DNA of 42,340 nucleotides from Pseudanabaena biceps PCC 7429 (GTDB taxonomy: Bacteria; Cyanobacteriota; Cyanobacteriia; Pseudanabaenales; Pseudanabaenaceae), in contig NZ_ALWB01000013.1 of the NCBI RefSeq assembly GCF_000332215.1, positions 1-42,340 on the forward strand, read 5' to 3'. The position numbers and the translations under genes are program-made. Below are positions 24,221 to 31,843 of this stretch, one piece after another (within the stretch, counting starts at the first letter, position 1; each line of letters opens with the position of its first letter). The notes under the pieces were generated by a model. That model saw only the letters and a program-made list of their open reading frames with translations, ran no database searches and was not told the DNA's origin.

Positions 24221-25600
24221 ATGAACTTTAGAAACTTTGAACGTACTGGTTTAGAAGATCTCTGGTCGCTCCATTATCCATCGCTATCGCTACTGGACTT
24301 CAACCCCAACGAAGAAGATCTAGAGCGCGATCGCAAATTGCCAAACCCCACTTATTCGCCTGATTCAATGTCCCAATCCCATTCTGTCGAGTCTCCTAAG
24401 AAAATCTCATCACCAAATTCCGAAGTAATTGAAGAGAACTTCACTAGCGATCGCAACTTGATTTTATTGCTATCGATTGTGAGTGGACTAGCGATCTCTA
24501 ATGTTTATTACAATCAGCCATTACTAGCCCAAATCGGGCGCAATCTTCAAGTTTCCGAAAGTCAGATTGGCATTGTTCCTGCGGTAACTCAAGTTGGCTA
24601 TTCCATCGGCTTATTACTACTCGTTCCCCTAGGCGATCGCCTCGAACGGCGTAAATTAATCGTCACCGTTTTGAGCTTGTTAGTCTTCGCAATTATCGGT
24701 ATCGCCATTTCTCCAAACCTCACCACCCTCACCATCGCCAGCCTCGCTCTCGGTTGTCTCAGCATTGTCGCCCAGTTAATCATCCCCATGGTCGCGCAAA
24801 TGTCCAGCCCCTTAGATCGCGGGAAAACTCTAGGACTCTTGATGAGCGGCTTATCCTTCAGTCTCGTCTTTGCCCGTACCATCAGTGGCTTTATCGGCGA
24901 AACCTTTGGCTGGCGATCAATCTATTGGCTCTCAGCAGGATTAATCGTCACCTTAGCCATTACTGTGCGTGGCAAACTTCCCATTGTGCCTCCCGCTTCC
25001 CAATTGTCCTATGTCAAGTTAATGGGAAGTATTTTGCAATTGATTCGCGAGCAACCCATATTACGAGAAGCTTCCCTAAATATCGCTCTTATTTTTGGTT
25101 CGTTCAATGCCTTTTGGTCAACGATGATCTTCTTTTTGGAATCAAACTATCATTACGATGGCAAAGTCGCAGGACTATTCGGCTTAGTGGGTATTGTCGG
25201 TGCTTTGGTCACACCTTTGATTGGCAGACTTGCCGATGAACATACACCTCGAAAAATCCTCAGTTATGCGATCGCCTTAGCATTAACAGCCTTTACAATT
25301 TTAGCGATCGCAGGAACCTATCTTTCAGGTTTAATCATTGGCGTTCTCTTCCTATTCTTAGGGATGCACGCCTCCTTCATTCTCAATCAAATCCGCATTT
25401 ACAGCCTCGTTCCCAATGCCGAAAGTCGTTTGAATACAGTCTATATGGTGACAAACTATACTGGCGGTGCGATCGGTTCTTTTCTCGGTGCGGTCGGTTG
25501 GAGCCTGTGGCAATGGCATGGTGTTTGTGCTGTCGCCATCACCCTGATTGGGCTTGCGGCGATCATTCATTTCAAGATATTCTCATTCTCAAAAGCCTAA
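24221..25600 (+). CDS. MFS transporter (YnfM-like exporter type)
   Basis: 459 residues with about 12 hydrophobic segments. The MFS motif A-like loop PLGDRLERRKLI is between helices 2 and 3, and GRLADEHTPRK marks the second half. SNVYYNQPLLAQIG before helix 2 is typical of this MFS branch. Unusually, about 80 polar residues precede the first membrane helix (helix at about 81-98). A second ATG at 24368 (MSQSHSVESP) would shorten this; CAGGAG stands upstream of the first ATG, so I keep it. Drug or metabolite efflux is likely; a sulfonate substrate is not shown. It is followed at 13 bp by the DOPA-dioxygenase-like gene. Confidence 0.85.
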   Translation: MNFRNFERTGLEDLWSLHYPSLSLLDFNPNEEDLERDRKLPNPTYSPDSMSQSHSVESPKKISSPNSEVIEENFTSDRNLILLLSIVSGLAISNVYYNQPLLAQIGRNLQVSESQIGIVPAVTQVGYSIGLLLLVPLGDRLERRKLIVTVLSLLVFAIIGIAISPNLTTLTIASLALGCLSIVAQLIIPMVAQMSSPLDRGKTLGLLMSGLSFSLVFARTISGFIGETFGWRSIYWLSAGLIVTLAITVRGKLPIVPPASQLSYVKLMGSILQLIREQPILREASLNIALIFGSFNAFWSTMIFFLESNYHYDGKVAGLFGLVGIVGALVTPLIGRLADEHTPRKILSYAIALALTAFTILAIAGTYLSGLIIGVLFLFLGMHASFILNQIRIYSLVPNAESRLNTVYMVTNYTGGAIGSFLGAVGWSLWQWHGVCAVAITLIGLAAIIHFKIFSFSKA

Positions 25601-25613
25601 ATCCAAAAAATTC

Positions 25614-25964
25614 ATGACTGAAACAAACATAATTACTAGCTACCATGCCCATGTCTATTATCATCCTGAAACCCGCGATGCTGCTGAGCAAGTGCGTCAA
25701 GAATTAGGCGATCGCTTTGAGGTGCAGTTAGGACGTTGGCACGATCAATTAGTGGGTCCCCATACGCGATCGATGTATCAGGTTGCTTTTGCTAATGACC
25801 AATTCGATCGCCTTGTTCCTTGGTTATTGCTGAATCGTCAAGGTTTAGCGGTTTTGCTACATCCCAATACTGGCAATGCGATCGCCGATCACACAGATCA
25901 TGCGTTATGGCTAGGAGAGAAGCTAGAAGTCAATCTAGAACCATTGCGTCGGGTTAACAATTAA
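25614..25964 (+). CDS. DOPA 4,5-dioxygenase family protein
   Basis: 116 residues from ATG 25614. The family signature is seen throughout: YHAHVYYHPETRDAAEQVR, RWHDQLVGPHTRSMYQVAF, and LLNRQGLAVLLHPNTGNAIADHTDHALWLG; the histidines are the presumed metal ligands. In fungi and plants this family cleaves the catechol ring of DOPA; bacterial members are mostly untested. It is cytoplasmic and probably co-transcribed with the MFS gene. It may act on a catechol released from aryl sulfates, but that link is only positional. Confidence 0.88.
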   Translation: MTETNIITSYHAHVYYHPETRDAAEQVRQELGDRFEVQLGRWHDQLVGPHTRSMYQVAFANDQFDRLVPWLLLNRQGLAVLLHPNTGNAIADHTDHALWLGEKLEVNLEPLRRVNN

Positions 25965-26005
25965 TCAGAATCTGATAGCCCCGAAAATAAGGAACTAGCA
26001 ATTAA

Positions 26006-26806
26006 ATGGCAAAATTCAATTATTACGATCGCATAGCTCAGAACTACGACCAAACACGCTGGTTAACAGAACCAATTGCCGAAGTGGTCGCCGATTTTAT
26101 GGTGAATTTAGTTGAGGCAAATCCTGACACTTCTTTGTTAGAAGCAGGGGTTGGTACTGGTGTAAATGTTTTACCTTTAGTCAAGCGTGGCTATGCGGTG
26201 ACAGGAATTGATGTTTCTCAAGAAATGCTCAATCAGTTTCGTCAAAAATTGTCAGAAGTTCCATCAAATCTGAATTTAATCTGCACAGATGCTTCTCAAT
26301 TAGATTTTCCAGATTGGAGTTTTGATGTAGTTTTAACTGTGCATATGATTCATGCTGTCGCTAATTGGCAAAGGTTTCTTGATGAGATTATTCGCGTGTT
26401 AAAACCCAACGGTTTTTATCTCAATGCTCAATGCATTACGCCCCCTGCAAGACTGGAATTTGAGAACTATTTTCGAGCAATCTTGGCAAAGTATGAAGCT
26501 CAGGATTCTCAGCCTGAACCTAAGCCAATCGCTAAAATCAACATAGACATAGACCAATATTTCCTCAACAAAGGCTATCAATCCAATTACTTAATAGCGA
26601 AAGAATGGAAAGTTAGTAATACAGTTAGAGAACTATTAAGTTTCTTTAAATTACGAGCCTATGGATTCTGTTGGCGCGTATCCGAAGAGATTTTTGAACA
26701 GGCGATCGCTGAATTTGAAAATTTTTGCATCAAGCAATATGGCTCTCTAGACATAGAATTATCATCAACAGCCAAATTTGAAATATGGGCATACCAAAGA
26801 CTTTAA
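26006..26806 (+). CDS. Class I SAM-dependent methyltransferase
   Basis: 266 residues; the start is ATG 26006 in GGAACTAGCAATTAAATGGC. SAM-binding motif LLEAGVGTGVNVLPL is at about 44-58, GIDVSQEML at about 70-78, DASQLDFPDWSFDVVLTVHMIH at about 97-118, and RVLKPNGFYL later. Similar to UbiE/BioC-type methyltransferases. The substrate is unknown. Its C-terminus overlaps the GNAT gene by 22 bp, so the two are translationally coupled. Confidence 0.9.
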   Translation: MAKFNYYDRIAQNYDQTRWLTEPIAEVVADFMVNLVEANPDTSLLEAGVGTGVNVLPLVKRGYAVTGIDVSQEMLNQFRQKLSEVPSNLNLICTDASQLDFPDWSFDVVLTVHMIHAVANWQRFLDEIIRVLKPNGFYLNAQCITPPARLEFENYFRAILAKYEAQDSQPEPKPIAKINIDIDQYFLNKGYQSNYLIAKEWKVSNTVRELLSFFKLRAYGFCWRVSEEIFEQAIAEFENFCIKQYGSLDIELSSTAKFEIWAYQRL

Positions 26807-27258
26807 CGCAACCTCTTATTCGTGCTTATCAAGATGCCGATCTCGATGCGATCGCTCAACTTTGGTACAACACTTGGCATGAGACTTTCCCCAATTTACA
26901 ACATCCGCATCCCTACCCTGAATGGAGAGAACTACTGCTCACAAAACTGATTCCACAGGGCAGTACTTGGATCGCCGAAGTTGAGCAACAAATTGCGGGA
27001 TTTATGCTGATCTTTCCTGAAAAGAGCTATATCGATCAGCTATTTGTCGATCGCCGTTATCAGAGTCATGGCATTGGTGCACAATTTCTTGATCATGCAA
27101 AATCATTACATCCTCAAGGATTAAGGCTCTATACACTTAGGGAAAATACTAGAGCCAGAGTTTTTTATGAACGCAATGGCTTTATTGCTAGTGAGTTATC
27201 AGTTAATACCTTTAACGGTCAACCCAATGTTGAATATATTTGGAAACCTAGGCAATAA
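26785..27258 (+). CDS. GNAT-family N-acetyltransferase
   Basis: 157 residues. Typical GNAT layout: LIRAYQDADLDAIAQLW at the N-terminus, motif A IDQLFVDRRYQSHGIGAQFLDHA (Q-x-x-G-x-G acetyl-CoA loop at about 93-98), and motif B ENTRARVFYERNGFI. It transfers acetyl from acetyl-CoA to an amine. The start codon lies inside the methyltransferase gene (overlap 22 bp). The substrate is unknown. Confidence 0.9.
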   Translation: MGIPKTLTQPLIRAYQDADLDAIAQLWYNTWHETFPNLQHPHPYPEWRELLLTKLIPQGSTWIAEVEQQIAGFMLIFPEKSYIDQLFVDRRYQSHGIGAQFLDHAKSLHPQGLRLYTLRENTRARVFYERNGFIASELSVNTFNGQPNVEYIWKPRQ

Positions 27259-27389
27259 CAACATAACTAGGCGATCGCTAAGGTTCGCGAGAAATCAGGA
27301 GAAATTTCTCTGTCCCGTCAAAATTTACACCCAGTCTAATGACCACCTCTTTTGCAATCGCATACAGTCTCGTAGATAAAGGTTTATAA

Positions 27390-27443
27390 GGCAATGTTGG
27401 GTTTCGTCACCTCAACCCAACCTACAAGATCGGCGATCGCACT
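27390..27443. repeat. Right end of the about 200-bp MITE, partial copy 4
   Basis: AGGCAATGTTGGGTTTCGTC, then the complementary AACCCAACC and CGGCGATCGCACT. Only the terminal third of the element is present. The remainder of the 27259-27624 gap has no gene beyond the short remnant noted at 27465. Confidence 0.8.
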
Positions 27444-27464
27444 CAAACCAACCTATCTTGACAA

Positions 27465-27581
27465 GGCATTAATTGGGGAAAGTTTGAAAGCGATCGCGAT
27501 CGCGATTTGGATATGCCCTACGAGACAGTTAGAAAATATGCCCAGATAGCCCGAAATGTGATCAGTTCTTTGGAAACATAA
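27465..27581 (+). pseudogene. Short C-terminal coding remnant, family unknown
   Basis: An open frame without a start gives GINWGKFESDRDRDLDMPYE and TVRKYAQIARNVISSLET, ending in TAA at 27579-27581. The sequence looks protein-like (MPYETVRKYAQIA) but I cannot name it. It follows a MITE end directly, so it may be the tail of a gene disrupted by that element. Confidence 0.25.
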
Positions 27582-27624
27582 TCAAGTTTTGAGACTTGCG
27601 ATAGGTTAACAATCTCAAAAACCC

Positions 27625-28032
27625 TTAATTTTGCGAGAGATCTGATTGATTTTTAGCTAACTCTTCCATCTTTTTGCGTAGGCTCAAGGGACGCATATCT
27701 GTCCATACTTGCTTAATGTATTCAAGAACTTCTTGCTTGGTTCCAGTTTTGCCAGCATCTCGCCAGCCAGAAGGGTTTTCTCTATGAGCAGGCCAGATCG
27801 AGTATTGTTCTTCGTAATTGACAACAACTTTATAAATTGTGTTATTCTCAGAACCATCGCTATAAGCAATAATGGCGTGGGAAATGTGAACTGAATCGTT
27901 CGATGATTTCAAAAGTGCTGCCATTGAAGAGGAGGTATTGCCAAGGTCTAAACCGAGGAATAAGCCGAGCATTAACATTGAGGTAAGACAGGTGGTAAGG
28001 AATCTCTTTGTTAGTGTTTTCATGGTGTTCAT
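27625..28032 (-). CDS. MbtH-like protein with an N-terminal signal peptide
   Basis: 135 residues. The C-terminal half is an MbtH domain: [20 protein letters not shown], then [20 protein letters not shown], then [16 protein letters not shown], with the N-x-E-x-Q-x-S-x-W-P, GW and WTDMRP(L/K)S hallmarks and all three conserved tryptophans. Cytoplasmic MbtH proteins (about 70 residues) bind and activate NRPS adenylation domains. Here residues about 10-37 are a hydrophobic signal-like segment ([19 protein letters not shown], then SMA-A), so the domain would be exported or anchored. No NRPS gene is visible. The function may differ from classical MbtH. Confidence 0.75.
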   Translation of the reverse strand: MNTMKTLTKRFLTTCLTSMLMLGLFLGLDLGNTSSSMAALLKSSNDSVHISHAIIAYSDGSENNTIYKVVVNYEEQYSIWPAHRENPSGWRDAGKTGTKQEVLEYIKQVWTDMRPLSLRKKMEELAKNQSDLSQN

Positions 28033-28110
28033 AGGTCTGTTTTTAATAGGTTTATTCTTAGAATTTTAACCTAACCGTATCAAATCAAGATCAAAACTAG
28101 GTGTATTCTA

Positions 28111-28324
28111 AGTGCGATCGCAGATCTTGTAGGTTGGGTTGCGTTCCTTAACCCAACCATGAGAAATGATAACCTCATTGTCGAGTCACTGCAATCTCTC
28201 TCTCTGACGAAGTCTGACGAAGTGAGAACTCCGATTTTATTAGCGAGGAAATATTAAGGTAAGGAATAAAGGCAATGTTGGCTTTCGTCACCTCAACCCA
28301 AACTACAATATTGGCGATCGCACT
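28111..28324. repeat. About 200-bp MITE-like element, copy 3 (first hairpin inverted)
   Basis: AGTGCGATCGC at the left and GCGATCGCACT at the right, 214 bp, with a small duplication (GACGAAGTCTGACGAAGTG). Its first hairpin reads GGTTGGGTTGCGTTCCTTAA, i.e. the loop is the reverse complement of the loop in copies 1 and 2. It ends 3 bp before the stop codon of the small secreted protein. Confidence 0.88.
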
Positions 28325-28326
28325 AA

Positions 28327-28680
28327 TTACCTAGACACACGAATAGGAATTACGTCTACAACTCCAACAGGGCGAATTTCGCTGTATCCCCCGTAAATAC
28401 TCCGAAGCAATACACCCGTATTAGCTATTCCAAAAACTCCCCCAGAATTAGGATTGCCATTGTATCTATGCCACTGTCCTCCAAAACGGGGCGAACATCC
28501 GCTTCCTGTACCCGAACGTTTAGGATCGGGGATGTAATAGTATTCTGGAACTCCACGTTTACCTTGCCTTGAATCATTAACACCGCAAACTTCTTGAGCT
28601 TGCAATTTTTGAGGTGCTAGGCAAATACTAATCGGTAAAGCAAAACTGAAGCCAACAATAATTAACTGTTTGATTTTCAT
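28327..28680 (-). CDS. Small secreted hypothetical protein
   Basis: 117 residues. A signal peptide is visible at about 1-29 (KQLIIVGFSFALPISICLAP...LQAQ), so the mature part is about 88 residues with two cysteines (EVCGVND and GSGCSPRF) that might pair. The rest is rich in Gly, Pro and Tyr: PEYYYIPDPKRSGTG and IYGGYSEIRPVGVVDVIPIRV. I do not recognise the family. The gene end touches MITE copy 3, so its original C-terminus may have been changed. Confidence 0.6.
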   Translation of the reverse strand: MKIKQLIIVGFSFALPISICLAPQKLQAQEVCGVNDSRQGKRGVPEYYYIPDPKRSGTGSGCSPRFGGQWHRYNGNPNSGGVFGIANTGVLLRSIYGGYSEIRPVGVVDVIPIRVSR

Positions 28681-28777
28681 GACAACTACTCAAATTAAGC
28701 AGGTTAACTATGTATTAGACGGAAAATTTCTATCTAATCACTCTATAAGAATAAACTATACAGAAAAATTCTGCCTA

Positions 28778-28918
28778 AGAGCGTGTTTGAGAAGTCTCCT
28801 ATCTAACATAAATTTCTGCTTCCCCCCCTTAATCCCCCCTTTTTAAAGGGGAGAAACTTGAATCCTCCCCCTTTTAAGGGGGAGTTAGAGGGGGTAAAAA
28901 ACTTCTCAAACACGCTCT
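28778..28918. repeat. Composite inverted repeat with nested poly-C/poly-G copy P5
   Basis: Outer arms AGAGCGTGTTTGAGAAGT and ACTTCTCAAACACGCTCT pair perfectly. Inside, CCCCCCCTTAATCCCCCCTT and the complementary GGGGGAGTTAGAGGGGG form the poly-C/G type seen elsewhere. Confidence 0.88.
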
Positions 28919-29271
28919 AAGAGCCTATTTTGGGGTTAATTAGACAGGGATTTTCCATCTAATTATCTAAATAGGCAGATTAGCCAGAATTTTTTAGACA
29001 ATATTCATTTAGGGAAAAGCAAAAAATATTTTTATTTACATATATCAACGCGATCGATTGGTTGCACATTACATTAAAAATAGAATCAGAAAGAATCGGA
29101 AATAGGAAAACCATAAAACTGTATATGGCGATCGCCTCAGCAAATAGAACTTTTGGGAAGATTTATTAGCAAAATCAGCCCGATACAAAAAAACTTTGTA
29201 TGCAAACAAATCTTTGTTATTCAGGAGACATCATTAGGGAAAACCTATATGTAATAATCATTACATATAAT

Positions 29272-29299
29272 CTACGGTAATTCGACAAATTAACCGTAG
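29272..29299 (+). promoter_or_regulatory. Regulon palindrome site d plus -10 box, before the GST/SDR unit
   Basis: CTACGGT (29272-29278) and ACCGTAG (29293-29299) are perfect inverted halves with the 28-bp span. TACAAT at 29319-29324 lies 36 bp from the centre. A 24-bp hairpin ends three bases before the site. The GST start follows at 29341. Confidence 0.78.
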
Positions 29300-29340
29300 T
29301 ATGCCTGTATAAGACATTTACAATACGCTAAGAATCCTCC

Positions 29341-30015
29341 ATGACTGCATTACATCTTTATTTTGCCAAAGCCTCTACCTTTGCTCAGCGCACTCGCGTA
29401 GTTCTACTAGAAAAAGGAATTGAATTCACTTCAACTGACGTTGATTTCCAGAATAAATCCGCAGAATTTCTCAAGGTTTCTCGCTATGGTAAAGTCCCTG
29501 CTATTGTCCATAACGGTTTTGAAATCTATGAATCGGCAATCATCAATGAATATTTAGAAGAAGTATTCCCCGAACCTGCTCTCTTACCTAAAGATGCTGG
29601 TCAAAAGGCGATCGCGAGAATTTGGATTGATTACGCCAACAATCGCTTTGTCCCAGCCTTTGTGAAATTATTGCGCGGTAAAACCGTAGAAGAGCAAGAG
29701 CAAGGACGAAGAGAATTTATCGAAGCTTTGCTTTTCATCGAACAAGAAGGTTTTGGTAAATTCTCAGGGAATGGCGATTACTTCTTTGGCGAGCAGTTGA
29801 GCTTAGTTGATATCAGCTTCTATCCTTGGTTTGAGCGCTTACCAGTCATCGAGCATTTCCGCAAATTTGAACTTCCCGCCGAAACTCCTCGCATTCAAAA
29901 ATGGTGGGCAGCTTTACGCGATCGCGAGTCTATTAAAGCAGTTGCTAATTCTAAGGAATTCTATCTAGAGAGATTTGCCAAAGTTCTCGGCGAACCTCTT
30001 CCTACTGGTAAATAA
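29341..30015 (+). CDS. Glutathione S-transferase
   Basis: 224 residues, the normal GST length. The N-terminal thioredoxin fold has [20 protein letters not shown] (a Ser/Thr rather than Cys in the active loop), [28 protein letters not shown] (cis-Pro VP and the ES glutathione contact). The helical domain follows with [14 protein letters not shown]. It is cytoplasmic. It could transfer glutathione to, or remove it from, an electrophilic substrate. It is the first gene of a unit with an SDR (62 bp apart) and is directly preceded by site d. In Lig-type ether cleavage GST and SDR genes occur together, which is a possible model for thioether cleavage (inference). Confidence 0.9.
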   Translation: MTALHLYFAKASTFAQRTRVVLLEKGIEFTSTDVDFQNKSAEFLKVSRYGKVPAIVHNGFEIYESAIINEYLEEVFPEPALLPKDAGQKAIARIWIDYANNRFVPAFVKLLRGKTVEEQEQGRREFIEALLFIEQEGFGKFSGNGDYFFGEQLSLVDISFYPWFERLPVIEHFRKFELPAETPRIQKWWAALRDRESIKAVANSKEFYLERFAKVLGEPLPTGK

Positions 30016-30077
30016 TCATTGCCCTCACCCTTCTCCCGCAGGAGAGGGGAACAAGAATATTATTAGGAATATCAACC

Positions 30078-30878
30078 ATGAGCTTAGAATTACATCTCAC
30101 TGGTAAAACGGCGATCGTCACTGGCGGTAGTGCAGGTATCGGATTAGCTACAGCAAAGGGACTATTTAAAGAAGGTGTGAATGTGGCGATCGCCGCCCGT
30201 AATCCTGAAAAGCTGGACAAAGCAGTTCAGGAAATTAGCGCACTTTCCAATGCTGGCAATAAAGTCATCGCGATCGCGGCTGACATCAGCCAAGCCGAAG
30301 GTGTTGATAAAGTCGTCGCCACTACACTCGAAACCTTTGGACAAATCGATATCTTGATCAACAATGCAGGTTCCGCTAAAGCGGGAAATTTACTAGACAT
30401 CGGTGATGATGTGTTTTTAGATGCGTGGAATCTCAAATTACTGGGATATATCCGCCTTGTGAGAGCCGTAATTCCCGACCAAATTAAGCGCCGTGATGGT
30501 CGAATCGTCAATATCATCGGTGGAACAGGTCGAACTGCTCGTCCGAATTTTCTCCCTGGTGGTACAACCAATGCGGCTTTGCTCAACTTTACCCGTGGCA
30601 TTTCTAAGGAACTAGCTCAGCATAATATTCGCATCAATGCCATCTCCCCCGGCTTGACGGAAACAGATCGTGCGAAGGATCTCGCTGAACAGCACGCAAA
30701 ACTCGCTAATATTTCCGTTGAAGAATATAGAGCGCAAGCTGTGAAGTTAATTCCTTTAGGTCGAATCGCCCAACCAGAGGATATTGCGAACTTGGCTTTA
30801 TTCCTAGTATCAGATTTAGCTGCTTCGATTACTGGTACAGAAATTCTAGTTGATGGTGGACAAACATCAGGAGTTTAG
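30078..30878 (+). CDS. SDR-family protein lacking the catalytic Ser-Tyr-Lys residues
   Basis: 266 residues. The cofactor half is normal: VTGGSAGIGLATAKGL at about 15-30, AARNP, and NNAGSAKAGN. In the active-site half, however, INIISS is replaced by IVNIIGGTGRTARPNF, and the expected YxxxK(A)AL reads GGTTNAALLNFT, so Ser, Tyr and Lys all seem to be missing. Similar sequences with NAAL occur in some SDR subfamilies, so this is a subfamily feature more than decay. The remaining ISPGLTETDRA, LGRIAQPEDIANLALFLVSD and TGTEILVDGG are typical of SDRs. Possibly a binding or isomerase role, or a different proton relay. It follows the GST. Confidence 0.85.
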   Translation: MSLELHLTGKTAIVTGGSAGIGLATAKGLFKEGVNVAIAARNPEKLDKAVQEISALSNAGNKVIAIAADISQAEGVDKVVATTLETFGQIDILINNAGSAKAGNLLDIGDDVFLDAWNLKLLGYIRLVRAVIPDQIKRRDGRIVNIIGGTGRTARPNFLPGGTTNAALLNFTRGISKELAQHNIRINAISPGLTETDRAKDLAEQHAKLANISVEEYRAQAVKLIPLGRIAQPEDIANLALFLVSDLAASITGTEILVDGGQTSGV

Positions 30879-30922
30879 TCATCAAGTAAAAAGTAGGGAA
30901 ATACTACACTTCCTTACTTTTT

Positions 30923-31025
30923 ATACCAATTCCCAGAAGTGTAGTTACACTTCTGGGAATTAAAACCCAAACCCAGCAAGGTTTTTTAATTCTAAAAATG
31001 GCGTAGCCATTTTTAGAATTGGTAT
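30923..31025. repeat. 103-bp TA-flanked MITE, copy 2
   Basis: TA-CCAATTC...GAATTGG-TA again, exactly 103 bp. The two internal hairpins differ in sequence from copies 1 and 3 but still pair: CCCAGAAGTG/CACTTCTGGG and CTAAAAATGG/CCATTTTTAG. Confidence 0.9.
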
Positions 31026-31087
31026 TACTCGATGGTTGATCTTTTCTAGAATCCATGTTAGCTTAAACCTCATAAGCCAATCGACTT

Positions 31088-31095
31088 ACCGTAGT
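31088..31095 (+). promoter_or_regulatory. Regulon half-site e (ACCGTAGT) before OsmC
   Basis: TTACCGTAG is a good right half. The left half at the proper distance is degenerate. A weak -10-like TATTTT lies about 34 bp from the inferred centre. The OsmC start follows at 31207. Confidence 0.45.
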
Positions 31096-31206
31096 TTCAT
31101 TAAAGTCCCATTATTTTTAATGGTTTTAGGCTAACAGTAGGTAGATTAGTTTTTTAATTTTTCTTAAATTAGATAGATTGTTCTATTTAGATACCACTTA
31201 AAATTT

Positions 31207-31746
31207 ATGACTGAAACCTTAACTATCACTCAAAATGTCCTACGCCCAGTCAGCAAGACAGGCTTAGAAAATTTGGCAGCAAATGCGAAAGCAAATCCAA
31301 ATGTCATTAAATCGATCAAGGTTAAAACCGTTTGTGAAGGTCAATTTCGCAATTTAACCTATGTGCGTGACTTGCCCGAACATGTGATCGATGAACCACC
31401 TAGCTTACTTGGTCAAGATACTGCCCCTAATCCTTCGGAAGCTGTGTTAGCGGCGCTAGGATCTTGTTTGTCAGTAGGCATTCATGCCAATGCGATCGTG
31501 CGCGGAATTACTCTAACTAAATTAGAATTGGAACTCGAAGGTGATATTAATATCACGGGAGTTTGGGGTATTGGCGATCTTAGCGAAAAGCGCTTGGGCT
31601 TTACCGATATCCGTGCCAAGGTGAATCTAGAAGGCAACGTTAGTCGTGCTGAATTAGAAGATTTGGTTGCCCATTCTAATCTCTGGTCGCCAGTTGCCAA
31701 TACGCTTCGTAATCCCGTAAATCTTGATGTAGCTCTAGCTGAATAG
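31207..31746 (+). CDS. OsmC-family (YhfA/Ohr-like) protein
   Basis: 179 residues. Conserved OsmC features: APNPSEAVLAALGSCLSVGI with the peroxidatic Cys at about 96, preceded by a beta-rich N-terminal part and followed by LELELEGDINITG and YDIRAKV-like strands. The second conserved Cys-Pro site appears as HSNLWSPVANTL, i.e. Ser instead of Cys. In Ohr/OsmC the two cysteines reduce organic peroxides, so this protein may have another role such as a thiol or hydrolase function. It is cytoplasmic and starts the unit that continues with the acyl-CoA dehydrogenase-like enzyme and the ABC genes. Confidence 0.88.
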   Translation: MTETLTITQNVLRPVSKTGLENLAANAKANPNVIKSIKVKTVCEGQFRNLTYVRDLPEHVIDEPPSLLGQDTAPNPSEAVLAALGSCLSVGIHANAIVRGITLTKLELELEGDINITGVWGIGDLSEKRLGFTDIRAKVNLEGNVSRAELEDLVAHSNLWSPVANTLRNPVNLDVALAE

Positions 31747-31843
31747 AACTTACTATTAAGAACTTGCTATTAAGAACTTGCTGCCAAGAATTTTCTGTCG
31801 ATCGCCATATTCCATCCTAACTTCTTTGCTAAATATTTGACCT

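Larger units (their letters stand above)
28681..29340. other. 660-bp non-coding stretch, repeat block and upstream region of the GST gene
   Basis: No gene is seen. It contains an inverted repeat with 18-bp arms (28778-28795 and 28901-28918) around a poly-C/poly-G element, diverged copies of TTAGAC-GG-A-TTTC-ATCTAAT before (28713) and after (28937) this block, a 24-bp hairpin TATATGTAAT-AATC-ATTACATATA (29246-29269) and regulon site d. AT-rich. Confidence 0.7.
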
